Below are positions 51,504 through 60,048 of a DNA stretch of 64,000 nucleotides, one piece after another. This stretch comes from Algoriphagus sp. (lineage in GTDB: Bacteria; Bacteroidota; Bacteroidia; Cytophagales; Cyclobacteriaceae): positions 1 to 64,000 of the forward strand of contig NZ_JAMWZB010000004.1 in the NCBI RefSeq assembly GCF_024305035.1, given 5' to 3'. Position numbers and translations under genes: made by a program. Below the pieces are notes generated by a model. It worked only from the letters and a program-made list of their open reading frames with translations, was not told where the DNA came from and searched no databases. The first letter of the stretch is position 1, and the number at the start of each line of letters is the position of its first letter.

Positions 51504-52733
51504 TTAGTGTGCGGAGACTATTTTTGTGGACTTGATATTTTTCTGCCAAATAAAGAAGATGATAAACAGCACAATTAATATGGCTGGGAAAGTCGTCAGT
51601 TTAAGCAACGTTTCCTGACCTGTTGCTAACTCAAGAGCTGCTCCTTCCAATCCTTCGGCTAGATTGCTGGCTCGGGCCGAATCAATCCATCCTCCAATGA
51701 TCGGCTGCCAAATTGCTGTAGAAAACATGCCTACTCCTCCAATTATTGACATTCCCAGAGCACCACTCAATGGAACTCTTTGGGCAACCGCTCCAACCAT
51801 GACAGGCCAGAAATAAGCTACTCCTAAGGCGAAAATGATTGCTGCAGCGTAAGCCATAGGGCCCGTAACTACTGAGAATAAATAGACACCCACAGTTGCA
51901 AAAATTGCTCCTCCCAGCAGTACACCGGTCTGACCTAGTTTGGCTACTACAGGTCCTGCGAAAAATCTAGCAACGGCCATAACACCGGTAGTAAGGGCTA
52001 AGATTAGCATTCCACTCGCTCCGGAATTCCCTAAAACTACATTAGCCCATTGTTGTGTACCAAACTCTGTGATGGCTGTGATCGACATACAGATGAATAG
52101 GAAGATGAAAACTGGACTTAGCATTGCCTTGAAGTTACTGGAAAGCGAGGTTACCCCCTCTACAGAAGGTTTAGGAAAAACTTTTCCAAAGAAAATAACG
52201 GCATAAGCGATGGTCGGAATCATCATGATCCAGATTTGGGCTTGCCATCCAAACCCGGCGTCTGTCATAAATTTGGAAATCAATGAACCTAAAACGATTC
52301 CACCTGGAAACCACATATGGAAACGATTAAGCATTTTATTCATTTTCACCCCAGTATACATATCGGCTATCATTGGGTTACAGGCTGCTTCTGTACAACC
52401 ATTACCAAATCCGATAAATAAGGTTGAAATCAATAGTGTGGTATATCCATCAGCGAAAACTGTCATTAATATCCCGATTGTGTGTGTAACAAAGGCGATA
52501 TTCATGATGATTTTTGGCCCTACTGAATGATAGAAAATCCCTCCCAAAATCATTGAGATAGGAAATCCTAAGAACCACATCGAGTTAATAAAACCCAGTT
52601 GTGAGGCAGAAAGTCCGAAATCTTCACCCAATTGGGGGAGAATTCCTGCACGAATCGCAAAGGTAAAAGCAGTGGTAATGAGGGCTAAACAACTCGCATT
52701 GAATAGCGCTGTTCGATTGATAGCTTGCGTCAT
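51504..52733 (-). CDS. MFS transporter (sugar-permease type)
   Basis: A 409-residue carrier with 12 predicted helices. Features include FNSMWFLGFPISMILGG in the first half, GFGNGCTEAACNPMIADMY (a fourth-fifth helix motif like that of FucP-type permeases) and WQPIIGGWIDSARA near the end. Such carriers in Bacteroidota usually take up monosaccharides, but the substrate is not determinable here. There is no neighbouring sugar-catabolism gene. The gene lies 110 bases downstream of the adhesin array on the same strand. Confidence 0.83.
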   Translation of the reverse strand: MTQAINRTALFNASCLALITTAFTFAIRAGILPQLGEDFGLSASQLGFINSMWFLGFPISMILGGIFYHSVGPKIIMNIAFVTHTIGILMTVFADGYTTLLISTLFIGFGNGCTEAACNPMIADMYTGVKMNKMLNRFHMWFPGGIVLGSLISKFMTDAGFGWQAQIWIMMIPTIAYAVIFFGKVFPKPSVEGVTSLSSNFKAMLSPVFIFLFICMSITAITEFGTQQWANVVLGNSGASGMLILALTTGVMAVARFFAGPVVAKLGQTGVLLGGAIFATVGVYLFSVVTGPMAYAAAIIFALGVAYFWPVMVGAVAQRVPLSGALGMSIIGGVGMFSTAIWQPIIGGWIDSARASNLAEGLEGAALELATGQETLLKLTTFPAILIVLFIIFFIWQKNIKSTKIVSAH

Positions 52734-52843
52734 AGAATAGGTTATTTTGGATTAAGAGTTTTTAAAGCTGTGATTGAAACAGCTGAAAATAGGAAAAATA
52801 TTGGATACAGACTTTTCCGATAATAAAAAAAGTTGAAATCAGG

Positions 52844-55585
52844 CTATTCAATAACGATTAATGAACCGGTTAGCTTTTCCTCAAATCCATAAATGGGGTT
52901 TCGTAAAACTAAAACGACAACATAGGTCCCTAAGGGAACGGATTCACCATTTTGCATCCTTCCATCCCAGTTTAATATTGGTGAATTTGGGGTGATCTCC
53001 GCGGTCTTTCCTTCGTGAATCAAGGCTCCTTGACGGTTGAGTATGAAAAGTTGGGCTTCGGACACCCCCTCTGAAACGATCACTTGAAAATCGCGATTTG
53101 GATCTCCTAGAATCATTGCATTGGGAAAAATTACTTGGAAATCACAAGCGTCAAAGGTGGTAAATGTATCAGAAAATGAACATCCGTCCTCAGTGGTGAC
53201 CAAGAGTTGGTAGTTTCCTACTTGAGTGGGTTTGTACCGAGAGGAAGTAGATACCAGCTCCTCTTCATAATACCACTCATAGGTCGCATATTCTCCCGGG
53301 TCAATTCCTGAGAGGTTGTTTTCTTTAGAGCAAATTGCATATTGCTCATCTAGTTGAGGTGGACTGAGAAGTGTACTTCGTTCCACTTCGATGAGGCTTC
53401 TGCCTATTTCACAACCTAACTCATTAAAAGCAACTACTTCATATGTGCCAGGCAAATTAACCTCGATTTCGAAAAGACCGTTTAATTCTACCAGATCCTG
53501 GCGATTATCTAAGGAATCAAAGTAAATCCACTCGGTGGTTTGAACTTTTTCTTCCTCAGTTTCTAACTTAACCCTGGTGACATCGGGGGCAGGGCAAATT
53601 TTTGAAGCGATCAGTTCCATCGAAACAGGGATGATCGGGGCCTCAACCTCAAAGATCACCGGATCAACCGGGCAAAACCCACTTTCGAGAGGCTGAACAA
53701 GAAGTGAATAATTGCCTAGGGAACTTGGGTAAAATTCTTTTGCTCTACCGACAATTTCTCCTTGATCATTGTACCATCGAATACTGGCATCTTCATAGTC
53801 AATCCCTTGGAGATTGATTTCATATTTGATCGGGTCAAAGCATTTCTCAATGGCCAATATCGGTTCAAAGGATATTGCCGAAGAAAGCGTAGCGGTAAAT
53901 GTGGTGGTTTTGGGACAAAGTCCTGCATCTGATCCTGTTCCCTGTCCAAATAGAGTATAGGTTCCAGCCTCTGTCAGAGTGAAAGGTTGACCTGCATTGC
54001 GTGTTTCTTCAGTTCCGTCAGGATATGACAAAGTAAACTGAAGAGTTTGTTCTGTATTTGGTTCAAGTTCAAAAGATTCACAGACGTTAAGATTTTCCGG
54101 AATGGTAAAGTTAACTTGGGGCGACTCATCTACCGTGAACGTTTCTACTGGATAAGAGCAGCCCTCGATGAGCACTAAAAGTAGGTAGGAACCACTCGGT
54201 AATTCCAATTCCATCCTTCCATCAGAAGGGATAGGTCCCGATGCCACCTCTCCCTTTTCAGATGCCATCAAGCGGTAACTACCCTCTGAAATGGTTGTCC
54301 CAAAATCAATTTCAGCTAAACCTAAGATGGTTCCGTTGGACCCACAGGATTCAGAAGACACTTGAATGGAGGGGCGGTTTTGATCGGGTGGATTCGAGGT
54401 TACAGGTGGGTCTTTAGCGTCTAACTTCACCAAAGTAGTCGTTTGGCATGTGGCCTGGGATAAGACGATAGAGTAAATGTTTGGGTCTAAATCAGTAAAA
54501 TTAAATGATTGCCCAACTGTAACCGGTCCTTGTGTAAAGTTCAATTCAGGAATCGAGAACTCCTCCAGGTTAGAGTTAATGGTTACCTGAAAAGCTCCAT
54601 TCGAAGCCAAACAATCATCGGGCTCTTCAAGAATCACCACATTGACTTGTGGAGCTTCTAAAAGTTCAAATTCGATGGTCCGCTCTGATATGCAGTCTGG
54701 AAATTCTTCAGTGGTAGTTTGAAAGGTTACAAAATATCGACCAGGTCCTGCTAGTTCCTCAGAACGAAGGGTTAGTTCAAAACCTTGATCTTGTAAACTT
54801 GGAGTTCCATCAAGGCCTTTCTGGATCAACCAATCGCCTGAAAGGGGAGTGTCCAGTCCGATTTGAATTGATCCACCCTCACAGATAGAAGTGGCTGATG
54901 GGATGATTTTAAAGTCAACTGGCGGTCCTACAAATGTCGATGCATTTATTTCACATCCTGAGGTTCCGGTGTTGGAAGCAAGAGAAATCTTCACCAAATG
55001 AAAACCAGCCGAGGAGGTGAGAAATTCATTCCCAGTCCCCAATAAATTCCCCTCTACATCGCTCCATTCGATTGTATAATCGGATAAATTTGAGGTGCTG
55101 GGTTCCAAAGCTCTGAGTAGGGTGGCTGCTCCTGCACAGAGTAAATAATCCGGCTTTAAATCTAATTCTGGACCATTTTGAATAGTGACAACTTTTGAGT
55201 CTTGAAAATAATTAGAATTTGTGCCTCTTCTCACTTGGAGACTGACCGTATAATTCCCTGGGGCAGAAAAAACGACATCTACAGATTCCAATTGATCCCC
55301 AGCAGTATCCTCAAATAATACATTTCCACTAGGATCAGTTACCTTCCAGGTGTATACATCTCCCGGATTGCCCCCTGCGCTATAACTGCCGACCACTTGG
55401 CCAAAAATAATGCATAAATTATCAGGACCTACAAGTTGTGGTTCGGCAATTATCGAGTTGGGGAGCTGAAAGGTTGCTACTTTACCCTCATATTTTTCTT
55501 TCGAAAGGCTGATCGTAAGGAGGCAAAAACTATACATCAGGAAAATCCCAATCTTCCAAAATGAAAATTGAGCTTTGGCGGACAA
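52844..55585 (-). CDS. Large surface protein, variant gliding-type C-terminal domain (paralogue 1)
   Basis: A 913-residue secreted protein. The only plausible start is TTG (55583-55585), giving a basic n-region and a hydrophobic segment (IGIFLMYSFCLLTISL). A PKD-like domain (about 50-135, PGNYTVSLQV) is followed by repeated cysteine-bearing Ig-like modules, one copy of a module of about 250 residues starting near VCESFEL (501), and a C-terminal sorting-like domain of about 100 residues. That domain has the strands FILNRQGALI, NWDGRMQNGESVPLGTYVVV and a final GSLIVIE. It lacks the TPNGDG motif and has ILGDPNRDF instead. It is most similar to the two paralogues upstream. T9SS export is inferred. 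Confidence 0.82.
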   Translation of the reverse strand: MSAKAQFSFWKIGIFLMYSFCLLTISLSKEKYEGKVATFQLPNSIIAEPQLVGPDNLCIIFGQVVGSYSAGGNPGDVYTWKVTDPSGNVLFEDTAGDQLESVDVVFSAPGNYTVSLQVRRGTNSNYFQDSKVVTIQNGPELDLKPDYLLCAGAATLLRALEPSTSNLSDYTIEWSDVEGNLLGTGNEFLTSSAGFHLVKISLASNTGTSGCEINASTFVGPPVDFKIIPSATSICEGGSIQIGLDTPLSGDWLIQKGLDGTPSLQDQGFELTLRSEELAGPGRYFVTFQTTTEEFPDCISERTIEFELLEAPQVNVVILEEPDDCLASNGAFQVTINSNLEEFSIPELNFTQGPVTVGQSFNFTDLDPNIYSIVLSQATCQTTTLVKLDAKDPPVTSNPPDQNRPSIQVSSESCGSNGTILGLAEIDFGTTISEGSYRLMASEKGEVASGPIPSDGRMELELPSGSYLLLVLIEGCSYPVETFTVDESPQVNFTIPENLNVCESFELEPNTEQTLQFTLSYPDGTEETRNAGQPFTLTEAGTYTLFGQGTGSDAGLCPKTTTFTATLSSAISFEPILAIEKCFDPIKYEINLQGIDYEDASIRWYNDQGEIVGRAKEFYPSSLGNYSLLVQPLESGFCPVDPVIFEVEAPIIPVSMELIASKICPAPDVTRVKLETEEEKVQTTEWIYFDSLDNRQDLVELNGLFEIEVNLPGTYEVVAFNELGCEIGRSLIEVERSTLLSPPQLDEQYAICSKENNLSGIDPGEYATYEWYYEEELVSTSSRYKPTQVGNYQLLVTTEDGCSFSDTFTTFDACDFQVIFPNAMILGDPNRDFQVIVSEGVSEAQLFILNRQGALIHEGKTAEITPNSPILNWDGRMQNGESVPLGTYVVVLVLRNPIYGFEEKLTGSLIVIE

Positions 55586-55680
55586 ATCGGTGAATGGTTT
55601 GGGTTAGGATTTTAGGTATTAGGGTATATCACGATTTGTCAAAAAACATTCCAAAATTCCGAAAACGATGACTGTTCCGT

Positions 55681-58600
55681 TTATTCGACGACCAATATCG
55701 ATCCGAGGTATTCCCCACGTATATTTTTCTCTATATTTCTGAAATTAATTCGAACTGAATACGATCCATTGGGGATTTTTTCCCCATCAAAATAACCATC
55801 CCATTCACAGGTCGATTCCTCAGAAATGAGATTGGAGTTTTCACAATAAAAAATTAATTGACCCCATTGATTAAAGACAAATACTTCAAGTTCATCAATT
55901 AAATAATTGGTATAGACCAAAAATTCCCGATCAGGATCACCGGGAAGAATGGCAGTAGGAACCGCCACTCTCAGCTCGCATTCTTCTTCGGTTGAAAATT
56001 CAGTTTGATAGGCGCAGCCTTCAAGACTGTAAACCGTTAAGGTGTAATTTCCTGCTCGAATTGGCTTGAAGGTAGGACTTGTTGAGACAAGCTCTTCTCC
56101 CAAATACCATTCATAACTGGCAAAACTTCCCGGGTTGATCGTCGGTCCGATTTCGTATTCCTCACAGACTTGATAGCTTTCCTGTACCTCAGGTCTCACC
56201 GTATCCTGGCTTCGTAGAATCAGCGCTTGATCAGAACCAAGAAGGCAAGGAATCGCATTAAAAACACGGACCTCATAGGTTCCTTCTTCAAAAGCTAAAA
56301 TTTCTGTAAAACCTCTATTGCTTACTAATTCTGTCTGGTTTCCATTCAAGTCGGTAAACCACCACTCAATTTCACTAATTTCGGATTGGTCCGCCATTAG
56401 GGTAAGAACCGTGGATGCTTCATCCGGGCAAAGGGGCTCGGTGATGAGCTCGACTGCTACACTTAAGATAGGTTCTTCAACTGTGAAATTAATGGGCTGG
56501 GTGGATTGGCATAAGGTGGAACCTCGGGGCTGTACTTCCAGTGAAAAGTCACCATAGGTAGTGAAATCCAGAAATTCTTCATCTCCGATTTGATTTCCGT
56601 TGGCATCATACCAAAAATAGTTTACTTCATCTGGTTGATAATTAGTGACCTGAGCTTGGTATGTTTTTAAACCATTACAGTCTTCTGATAACATAACCGG
56701 TTCAAAATCAGCTGGACTGGTAAGTGTGACGATAAGTTGTTTTTGTTCAGGGCAAATCGTCGAATTGGGATAAGTATCAAAAGCCAAAAAGGTATAAGTT
56801 CCTTCTTGGTCTAGCGTAAAAGGATCGCCTGTTGATCCTGATTGGATGTTCCCTGTTGGATCAGTCACTGTAAAGTCAAGAGATTCGCTGGTTTGAGGAG
56901 TCAATTCAAAGCGTTCACATACGGTTAATTCGCTTGGGATATCAAACAAAACCTTGTTAGGAATCAAATCCAGTTGGATGGTTTCCCTTCCCAACTCACA
57001 TTCTTCCAAGCTGATTCCAGGAATAAAACGGAAAAGAGAAGCCTCATAAGTTCCTGCAATACGTGTTTGAAATTCTTTTAAATCATCAAATTCCGGCAAT
57101 TCTTCAATCGTTCCATCTTCATTAAATCTTCTCCACTCTATATCGGTTACCGCATCCGGAAAAGTAGATTCCAATCTGACTATTGCCTCCGGTCCAAATT
57201 CACAAAGTTTGGTTTGAGTGAGGGTCACATCCACACTCAATACCGGTTCTTCAATCAAGAAACTTTTTGGAAGAATCGGGCAGGCTTGTGCATTAGCCGG
57301 CTGAACATCAAGCTTAAACTCGCCGGTGGAAGTGGGGAAAAGAAATTGGCCATTGCCCACCACTTCATCATTTTCATTATACCAAGTGAAAATGGCCGTA
57401 CTCGGATCAACTCCGAAAATATCGGCTTCAAATACCCGATTTCCAAAACAGTCTTCTTGGATTAATTTGGGTTCAAAATCGATAGGATCAACCAGGTTGA
57501 CCTTGATTTCCCTGATAAAAGGGCACAATACGTCCTGTCCGGGTATTCGTCCTACTATGGTGTAGGTTCCTGTTTTATCGAGTAAGCCTGGATCTCCAGC
57601 TTCAAAAATTGTTTCAACTCCATCTGGATCAGTAAGTAAAAATTCTAAAGCTTGATTTGTTGTCGGGAATAATTCAAAGCTTTGACAAACATTAATAGTA
57701 GCTGGGACCGAGAAACTCACTTGGTTGAGACCTGGGATTTCGATTTCTTCACTTTTTGGAAGCGAACAGTCGTTATCATCAAAAATTTCGAAGAAATACA
57801 CGCCCCCGGGTAATTCTATGAAAATGGTATCATTCAACGCTGTGGTGTCTCTGGAAATAACAGGAACTCCACGTTCATTTAAAACTTGAAAACCTGCTGT
57901 AGTTGGTCCATTGGGAAGAACTATGGTGAAACTACCCGGTAATTTGCCAGTTTCAGTACAAGTTTCAGGTAAAATTTCTGATAGTTCAAATTCTAATTCC
58001 GGGATTGGGTTATCCAAAGGAACGACCGAACCAATCGAAAAAGTGCAGGATCCAAGTGCTGTGCTAAGCGAATAAGCTCCGGATTTTAATCCGGGAAAAT
58101 CTACGATTTGTCCGGCATTGAACGGGCCTAAACTAATTCCTAACGAATCTATAGAAATCCGATCTACATCAGTTAAGGCTCTGATCCGTAAAGTTCCATC
58201 CTCCACAGCGCAATCACTGGCTCCAAATGCTTCGAAAAATTCAATTCTCGGTTCTGGGTTATAAGTGAATTCTGCAGTGACCTCTGGGATACAACTCGGG
58301 TTGTTGGCATTGGGGATCTGAAAGATCATGGTATAATCACCAGTTTCGGAAAGATCCCTGCTGGGGAAAAGCGAAAAATTTGAACCTGTTCCCAAAAAGT
58401 CACGAGTAGTTTCTCCTACCTTTTGTACATACCAATTCCCCACAAGATTGGGATTAGATTCAAATTCAATAAATTGGGTGGTGCAAACCTCGGATTGAGC
58501 TGGGCTTATACTGAATGAATTAAGATCTAAGACAGAGGTCGAGAGCTCTGTAACACATTCATTTTCTCCTTGTGAATTCACAAAATAAAATTCGACACGA

Positions 58601-59181
58601 TACCTTCCAGGTTGATTTACGTTGATTTCATTACCTGTTCCTAGGACATCCCCGGATTCATTTTTCCACTCAAACACATAATCCCCAAAATTTAAAGTCC
58701 CTGGATCCAAAGCAGAAATCGTTAAATCCGCACCATTACAGACTAGGTAGGATTCTTCAAGTGCCAATGTAGGCCCGGGCAAGACTTCAATCGATTTGGT
58801 CTCATTTGCGATTTCTACATTTCCCCGAAGAATTCTTAAACTGATTTGATGCGTTCCTATCTTGGAAAAAGTTTCCGAAATAGTTTCAAATCCTCCCGTT
58901 CGGGAAAATAAGATATTCCCATCTGGTTCGGTAATTTCCCATTGGAAGACGTCTCCTTCCTCTCCCAAACCAGTATAGGTTCCGATCACACTCCCAAATA
59001 CGGCGCATAATCGCTCCGGGCCATCAATAATTGAATTATTAAAAGGTTGATTGGATGAAAAAATGAATGATGTTTTGGCTGAAATTCCAAAAAATAGCAA
59101 GGAGGTACAGAGTAAAATTAGTACTCCTAAACCTCCTCGCAAAAGGATTGTATTTTTCTTACAACTTACTCGTTTCTCCAC
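55681..59181 (-). CDS. Large surface protein, variant gliding-type C-terminal domain (paralogue 2)
   Basis: A 1166-residue secreted protein with a GTG start (59179-59181) and a hydrophobic signal segment at about 16-34. The plan matches paralogue 1: a PKD-like domain (about 52-135), Cys-rich Ig-like modules, then a tandem pair of modules of about 256 residues (about 487-735 and 742-990). Each begins with a VCxxFEL strand (498 and 754), continues through DFEP..EDC and FxWYxxNxxxxG, and ends with an IEW/TYE segment. The C-terminal domain (about 1068-1166) has LPGDPDREF, FVFNQWGQLIF, CEWDGYFDGEKIPNGSY and GSILVVE. The extra module accounts for its size relative to paralogue 1. Confidence 0.85.
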   Translation of the reverse strand: MEKRVSCKKNTILLRGGLGVLILLCTSLLFFGISAKTSFIFSSNQPFNNSIIDGPERLCAVFGSVIGTYTGLGEEGDVFQWEITEPDGNILFSRTGGFETISETFSKIGTHQISLRILRGNVEIANETKSIEVLPGPTLALEESYLVCNGADLTISALDPGTLNFGDYVFEWKNESGDVLGTGNEINVNQPGRYRVEFYFVNSQGENECVTELSTSVLDLNSFSISPAQSEVCTTQFIEFESNPNLVGNWYVQKVGETTRDFLGTGSNFSLFPSRDLSETGDYTMIFQIPNANNPSCIPEVTAEFTYNPEPRIEFFEAFGASDCAVEDGTLRIRALTDVDRISIDSLGISLGPFNAGQIVDFPGLKSGAYSLSTALGSCTFSIGSVVPLDNPIPELEFELSEILPETCTETGKLPGSFTIVLPNGPTTAGFQVLNERGVPVISRDTTALNDTIFIELPGGVYFFEIFDDNDCSLPKSEEIEIPGLNQVSFSVPATINVCQSFELFPTTNQALEFLLTDPDGVETIFEAGDPGLLDKTGTYTIVGRIPGQDVLCPFIREIKVNLVDPIDFEPKLIQEDCFGNRVFEADIFGVDPSTAIFTWYNENDEVVGNGQFLFPTSTGEFKLDVQPANAQACPILPKSFLIEEPVLSVDVTLTQTKLCEFGPEAIVRLESTFPDAVTDIEWRRFNEDGTIEELPEFDDLKEFQTRIAGTYEASLFRFIPGISLEECELGRETIQLDLIPNKVLFDIPSELTVCERFELTPQTSESLDFTVTDPTGNIQSGSTGDPFTLDQEGTYTFLAFDTYPNSTICPEQKQLIVTLTSPADFEPVMLSEDCNGLKTYQAQVTNYQPDEVNYFWYDANGNQIGDEEFLDFTTYGDFSLEVQPRGSTLCQSTQPINFTVEEPILSVAVELITEPLCPDEASTVLTLMADQSEISEIEWWFTDLNGNQTELVSNRGFTEILAFEEGTYEVRVFNAIPCLLGSDQALILRSQDTVRPEVQESYQVCEEYEIGPTINPGSFASYEWYLGEELVSTSPTFKPIRAGNYTLTVYSLEGCAYQTEFSTEEECELRVAVPTAILPGDPDREFLVYTNYLIDELEVFVFNQWGQLIFYCENSNLISEESTCEWDGYFDGEKIPNGSYSVRINFRNIEKNIRGEYLGSILVVE

Positions 59182-59295
59182 CTGAAAAAAACTTGAAAAT
59201 CAGGCCTCTAAGCTACGATAAAAAGCGCTCCCTAAAAAGCATGAATAGGATTGAGTACTATTTTAATGCATTTTTAGGCTTAGCAAAGTGGTTTT

Positions 59296-60048
59296 TTACC
59301 GTACAAACACCCATTCTGATTCGGAACTGAGTTGTTCCGCAAATTCATAGCCAGTTTCATTAAATAATTTTAGTTTTTCTGGACTCGTGATTTTGTTTTT
59401 AATGGCGTAGTTAGCCATCATTCCTCGAGCCTGCTTGGCAAAGAATCCTACAATTTGATACTTTCCGCTTTTATATTCTTTGAATTGAATCGTTAGTATC
59501 GGCGCTTTAAGAGCTTTTTGATCTACGGCTTTAAAATATTCTTGAGAAGCAAGATTCACAACCGTTTGGTTTTGGGCAACTTTATCTATGGCTTTTGCAA
59601 TTTTTTGTCCCCAATACTCGTAAAGATTCTTTCCTTTTTTGGTCTCCAATCGGGTGCCCATTTCAAGTCGATAAGGTTGGATTAAATCCAGAGGTTTTAA
59701 TAATCCATACAAACCAGAGAGTATTCGTAGATGCTTTTGAGCAAACTCAAAATCTTCCTCCGTAAAGGTGTCCACATCAATTTTGGTATAGACATCCCCT
59801 TTAAAAGCTAATAAGGCTTGTTTTGAATTTTCAGGAGTAAAATCTTTTTGGAAAGTCTTGTACCGCTCTTCATTGAGTTGAGCTAGATTTTCGCTTACAT
59901 GCATTAAATCGGCGATCTCTTGGGCAGATTTTTTCTTCATTACCGAGATCAATGACTTGATATCAGAGGTAAATTCGGGTTGGCTATGTTCTTGAAAATC
60001 AGGTGTACTGTAATCTAAAGTTTTAGCTGGTGATAATAAAATAAGCAT
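59296..60048 (-). CDS. yaaA: Peroxide stress protein YaaA (DUF328)
   Basis: A 250-residue YaaA. The family motifs are the N-terminal LLILLSPAKTLDY, FKGDVYTKIDVDTF, ILSGLYGLLKPLDLIQPYRLEMG, the VVNLASQEYF strand, and GFFAKQARGMMANYAIKN. In E. coli YaaA limits free iron and DNA damage during hydrogen peroxide stress and binds DNA. Its ATG (60046-60048) overlaps the stop of the giant upstream surface-protein gene by one base. It is thus embedded in the adhesin array and probably co-transcribed, an unexpected context. Confidence 0.94.
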   Translation of the reverse strand: MLILLSPAKTLDYSTPDFQEHSQPEFTSDIKSLISVMKKKSAQEIADLMHVSENLAQLNEERYKTFQKDFTPENSKQALLAFKGDVYTKIDVDTFTEEDFEFAQKHLRILSGLYGLLKPLDLIQPYRLEMGTRLETKKGKNLYEYWGQKIAKAIDKVAQNQTVVNLASQEYFKAVDQKALKAPILTIQFKEYKSGKYQIVGFFAKQARGMMANYAIKNKITSPEKLKLFNETGYEFAEQLSSESEWVFVR

